From Gari tellinella (lineage: Eukaryota; Mollusca; Bivalvia; Cardiida; Psammobiidae), in the NCBI GenBank assembly GCA_922989275.2, contig OV277861.1:28240479-28304478 (forward strand): a DNA stretch of 64,000 nucleotides. The letters run 5' to 3'. Both the position numbers and the translations under genes were made by a program. Below, in pieces: positions 60,811 to 64,000 of this stretch. The notes under the pieces were generated by a model, which did not search any database, was not told the DNA's origin, and saw nothing but the letters and a program-made list of their open reading frames with translations. Within the stretch, counting starts at the first letter, position 1. Each line of letters opens with the position of its first letter.

Positions 60811-61146
60811 GAAGATGTGGAAAAGGGGAATAACTCTCACAGTACTGATGAAAGAATTATGAACCCTGTGCAAGACACTACCACTTGTCGAACTTTCTTA
60901 AATACATAAAATTTGGTCTGAAAAGCAACATTGGAACAGGAGTTAAAGGCAGAATAACAGAAAATGTTTAATGGAGAATAACTGGCACAGTATTGATGCA
61001 AGAGCTATGAACCTTGTGCAAAAAACTTACACTCATCAAATTGACATCAATATCTAGTTTAGCAAGTTGTTTAATAAGGGATTTCCCATAGACAAGGTTC
61101 ATACAGAAAACCCAGACCCAAATTTAAGGACTTTTTAAGGACTAAG

Positions 61147-61442
61147 CAGGGCTTGACAAATCCACTTGCCCGTCCCATGGGCAAGCTCAAATTCTGTTTG
61201 GGCAAGTCCAATTCAGACAGCAAATTGCCTTGGGCAAGGTCGATTTTCCAATCTGGGCAAGCTCAAATTCTTGGAAAAATTGTAAATAAACCAACCTATT
61301 GTCTAGTTGCACTTGGCTAACAATCAAACACAGCAATAATCAGTGCCCCTGCCCCCAACCGTGACCAAAATTCCACGATGAAAATATGGGGGCAAGTCCA
61401 AAAATTTTAGCAGCTTGCCCTGAAAAATATTTGTCAGTCCTG
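61147..61442. mobile_element. CAG-ended MITE with gggcaag repeats, 296 bp
   Basis: Ends CAGGGCTTGACAAATCC and (inward) CAGGACTGACAAATATTT. Near-duplicate flanks ctaag / cttag. GGGCAAG or CTTGCCC occurs at least seven times inside. No ORF. Confidence 0.8.
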
Positions 61443-61545
61443 CTTAGAGTCACTTTTTAAGGCCCAAAAGATTCGGCAAACATACCTGTCAAAAGCTGCC
61501 ATTAGGCATATATCTTCTTACATTGACCCTTTAACATTCTTTAAG

Positions 61546-61876
61546 CTTAAAGACATTAAGCCAGTCCATTCATTGATTCACCCCCCATTGTATTAACTAG
61601 GTGTCAAAATACAGGTAGATCATGACAAAATTGTGGAGGTAACGGTTCAGCTATCTGAAGCTTTGAATAGAGGCCCTTACATAATAGATCTCAATAGGTT
61701 TTTCAATGGGTTTTACTAACCAAGCTATCAAATATTAGGTGTGGGCCTCACATGAGACGCCTGAATGATTCCTTGCCTAGACGCTAGCCGAGTAAGTGCA
61801 TGGGCTCCATGCTTTTGACTAATTTTCTACGATACTAGGTGTTACCACCCAAGCTTGGTCATGTAATGTCTTTAAG
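61546..61876. mobile_element. CTTAAAGACATTA-ended element, copy B, uninterrupted
   Basis: 331 bp, inverted relative to 26984-27691, with matching 13-bp ends. It provides the empty site for the 27182-27541 insertion. Contains a shared 'agacgcctgaatgatt...gcctagacgctagccg' block. Confidence 0.85.
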
Positions 61877-62669
61877 GTTCTCTAGCTGATTGTCAAGTTT
61901 TTCAGAAACATATTTTTTGGCTTTTTGTCCGAGGGAGTTAAAGTACAGAATGTAATTGCTTTCTTGATAGACTGTTACCTTCAGCTTCAGCTAATCTAAT
62001 TAAAGTGTTAATGTCAATGTTTTCCTGTTTGCACTGTTGTCAAAGTTCTTCTTTTTCCTGTTGCAGCTAATCCTACTGTGATTTTTTTTTTACAAATTTG
62101 TTCTTTAAGACTTATGTGTCCCAGGACTCGCTGGAGTCCAAAACTAGGAGTCCCACACAAAATTAATCCATTGCGGTATTTACCATCAACCTCTAAGAAA
62201 TAAGACTGAATTCAGTCATACCTTTTTATAAAAAAAAAACTCCAAAGCAGTGAAAGGACAGTTAAACATTTATCATGTTTACAGAACACCTTTTAAGTTA
62301 AATATGTATATCTATATTTCCTCCAGTGTTGAAGATTACAACATCACACATGAATATATACAAAATGTTTACATTTGAAAAAGTACATCGATACAATATA
62401 TATGTACATGCATATTGGTGTCAATTTAGTAGTATAAAGGGAGCATAAATTATATGCAAATATGAGCTACATGATCGACTCCAACATAGAAACAACATGG
62501 AAAATAAATAAAGGCAAATTGAAGAATATATGGGCAAAGTCCATTTTGAAATAATAAAGTCAATATTGTATTGAGCGCCCAGCGAGTAGAAAAATTATAG
62601 ACTAAGTGTTAAATACAGATGAGTGTCTAATGCAGAAAGTTAGCATAAGGGCTTCCTGGAATATAACTA
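61877..62669. other. Intron or 5' region with nothing recognised
   Basis: AT-rich sequence with no exon carrying the missing RING half, no clear repeat and no promoter signal I would defend. Confidence 0.4.
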
Positions 62670-63671
62670 CAGCCGAACTTCGAAACCTCGAACACCCTGG
62701 GGGCGTCAGAATTTGTTCGAGAAAAGGGTTGTTCGAGATTCGGGTGGTATGAAGTTTGAAACTTCAAGTTCGAATTTGTACTGCGATGGAGACACACAGC
62801 TGGTATGTTGGGTATATCAGAATAATGTGTACGATTTAAACACAATAATTGGACAGATAACTAATTTGATCTCTAACATTTACATCATACACATAGATCT
62901 ACATAAGGCAGAAATAGTTCGGTGTCAACTTGCTTATTATATGCATTTGCAATTAAAACGTACGTCAAAAATTACCGTTGTTTTCATTCATGGTCATTAT
63001 ATACCTAACGCACAACTAGAAATAATGATTATATACACATGAATAGAAAAACATAAATAATTAATCTGTGCTTGTTACACTAAAAGAAAACGAGTCATAT
63101 GTATATAAGTTGTTTTAAAATTGCTATGCTCGCATTATTATCACTTGAAAGGAAACATTTAGCAATATTTAAAAAGTTCATCGTTGTGCATTACGATTTC
63201 TGAACATTAAGTTAACTCCCTTTTAAAAGCACCAAAGTTTTTACCTCTCTTATTCTTATTTAAGACATGTGGGTATTTTTTCTCTTATTTTTAATCAATA
63301 AACAATTCAGGTGATCACGTTTCAAATAGTTAAAGCAAACACACACTGATACATTTGTGTAACAAGTGCTGATCCGACGAGGTGTGAAAATTCCACGCGC
63401 CGTCGATGTAATTATAACATGAAACAATGGGACCGAAACTGATCGTGTTGGCAGTTTGAGCATAATGTGCGAACTATTGTTGACAGTTCGACCATTAGGT
63501 GTGAAACATAGAACAAACTGCTTCAAGGGGACCGCACATCAGTTTGAGAATTCCAGCTTTCAGTGTTAGAGAATACAGAAGTAGAACAATAAGGATTATA
63601 TAGAGAAAGGAACGGGACCGAGAAATGAGTTCGAGAATTTGATCCGTGTTCTAGCTTTCGAAGTTCGACTG
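62670..63671. mobile_element. Tigger-like element, 1.0 kb
   Basis: Ends CAGCCGAACTTCGAAACC and (inward) CAGTCGAACTTCGAAAGC, both flanked by TA (62668-62669, 63672-63673). Related to the 186 bp MITE at 21197-21382. Frames at 62713-63042 and 63260-63526 show no transposase motif. Confidence 0.85.
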
Positions 63672-63849
63672 TATTCGTTAAGCAAATAATTATGTCTCTT
63701 ACAGAATGTTACGCTACATTATTCAATGGTCGTTCAATACAAGATTAACTGTTCATTCAAAGTATCATAGGATGACCAACATAATGCCTGTCACTGACTT
63801 CTCTTATTTGAGTACAACTAATTTGAACAATTTAGAAACGGTATAAATT

Positions 63850-63905
63850 CTGATCAGACGACGAGTAACTCAGCGTCTGATCAGGATCCAAACTGTGTTA
63901 CCTTC
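63850..63905. repeat. Family-3 hairpin relic
   Basis: 'attctgatcagacgacgagt / aactcagcgtctgatcagga / tccaaactg' retains the paired core. Confidence 0.6.
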
Positions 63906-64000
63906 CTTACTACACTATATTAGTCAGTTCATCCAAAACCTAGGGCTTAAATTAAGAACAGGCGATGAGCAGATGACGTCATTTCAGTGACGAGTTAAAA

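Noticed and set aside
62713..63042. 109-residue frame as possible Tigger transposase
   Set aside because: Inside a TIR element of the right type, but no DDE or helix-turn-helix pattern can be seen.
60621..64000. Search for the exon with the first half of the RING
   Set aside because: No minus-strand stretch with C..C...C.H..C..C spacing and a compatible donor was found; presumably beyond the window.

Overview
This window looks like nuclear DNA from a repeat-rich, AT-rich animal genome. A bivalve or other lophotrochozoan is my best guess. That guess rests on one spliced metazoan gene, dense TTAA-flanked hairpin MITEs, a Penelope-like retroelement, and a dispersed repeat type ('cgctcacctg ... 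aggtgagctaaaaa') that I associate from memory with bivalve assemblies. Species cannot be fixed from the sequence alone. There is no operon, tRNA, rRNA or CRISPR array.

One protein-coding gene spans most of the window on the minus strand. It is a TRIM-NHL protein of the Brat / NCL-1 type. Eleven coding exons run from 60,620 down to the stop codon at 8,085. All have AG/GT borders, and all ten intron phases are compatible. Together they give one uninterrupted frame of 2,724 bases (907 residues plus stop). The domain order is: tail of a RING finger, B-box 1, B-box 2, coiled coil, a long Ser/Gly/Pro-rich linker with no filamin domain, and a C-terminal NHL propeller. The 5' end, with the rest of the RING and the start codon, is not recognised before 64,000 and probably lies outside. 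Sequence below 8,085 is 3'UTR and downstream DNA.

The introns hold a layered deposit of mobile elements. (1) Three families of TTAA-flanked MITEs with large internal hairpins; one family-3 copy sits exactly in the TTAA at the hairpin centre of a family-2 copy. (2) pogo/Tigger-like elements with CAGT...ACTG ends and TA flanks. (3) Elements with CAG...CTG ends, hAT-like, but with flush target duplications of only 5-7 bp; four of them can be checked against a related uninterrupted sequence inside this same window. (4) A truncated, frameshifted Penelope-like element with a GIY-YIG domain and a hammerhead-ribozyme core beside it. (5) Two ~5 kb regions bounded by terminal inverted repeats (33,110-38,066 and 53,449-58,962).

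The most interesting item is a superfamily of composite repeats present in more than a dozen places. Each has a CAAGAG-type 5' tip, a short 5' palindrome whose bases differ between copies while pairing is kept, a short word X, a body of ~150-300 bp tandem repeats, a GACGGACGG-type tract, and a 3' hairpin containing the complement of X followed by TAAAAA. The covarying hairpins at both ends suggest selection on a folded nucleic acid.
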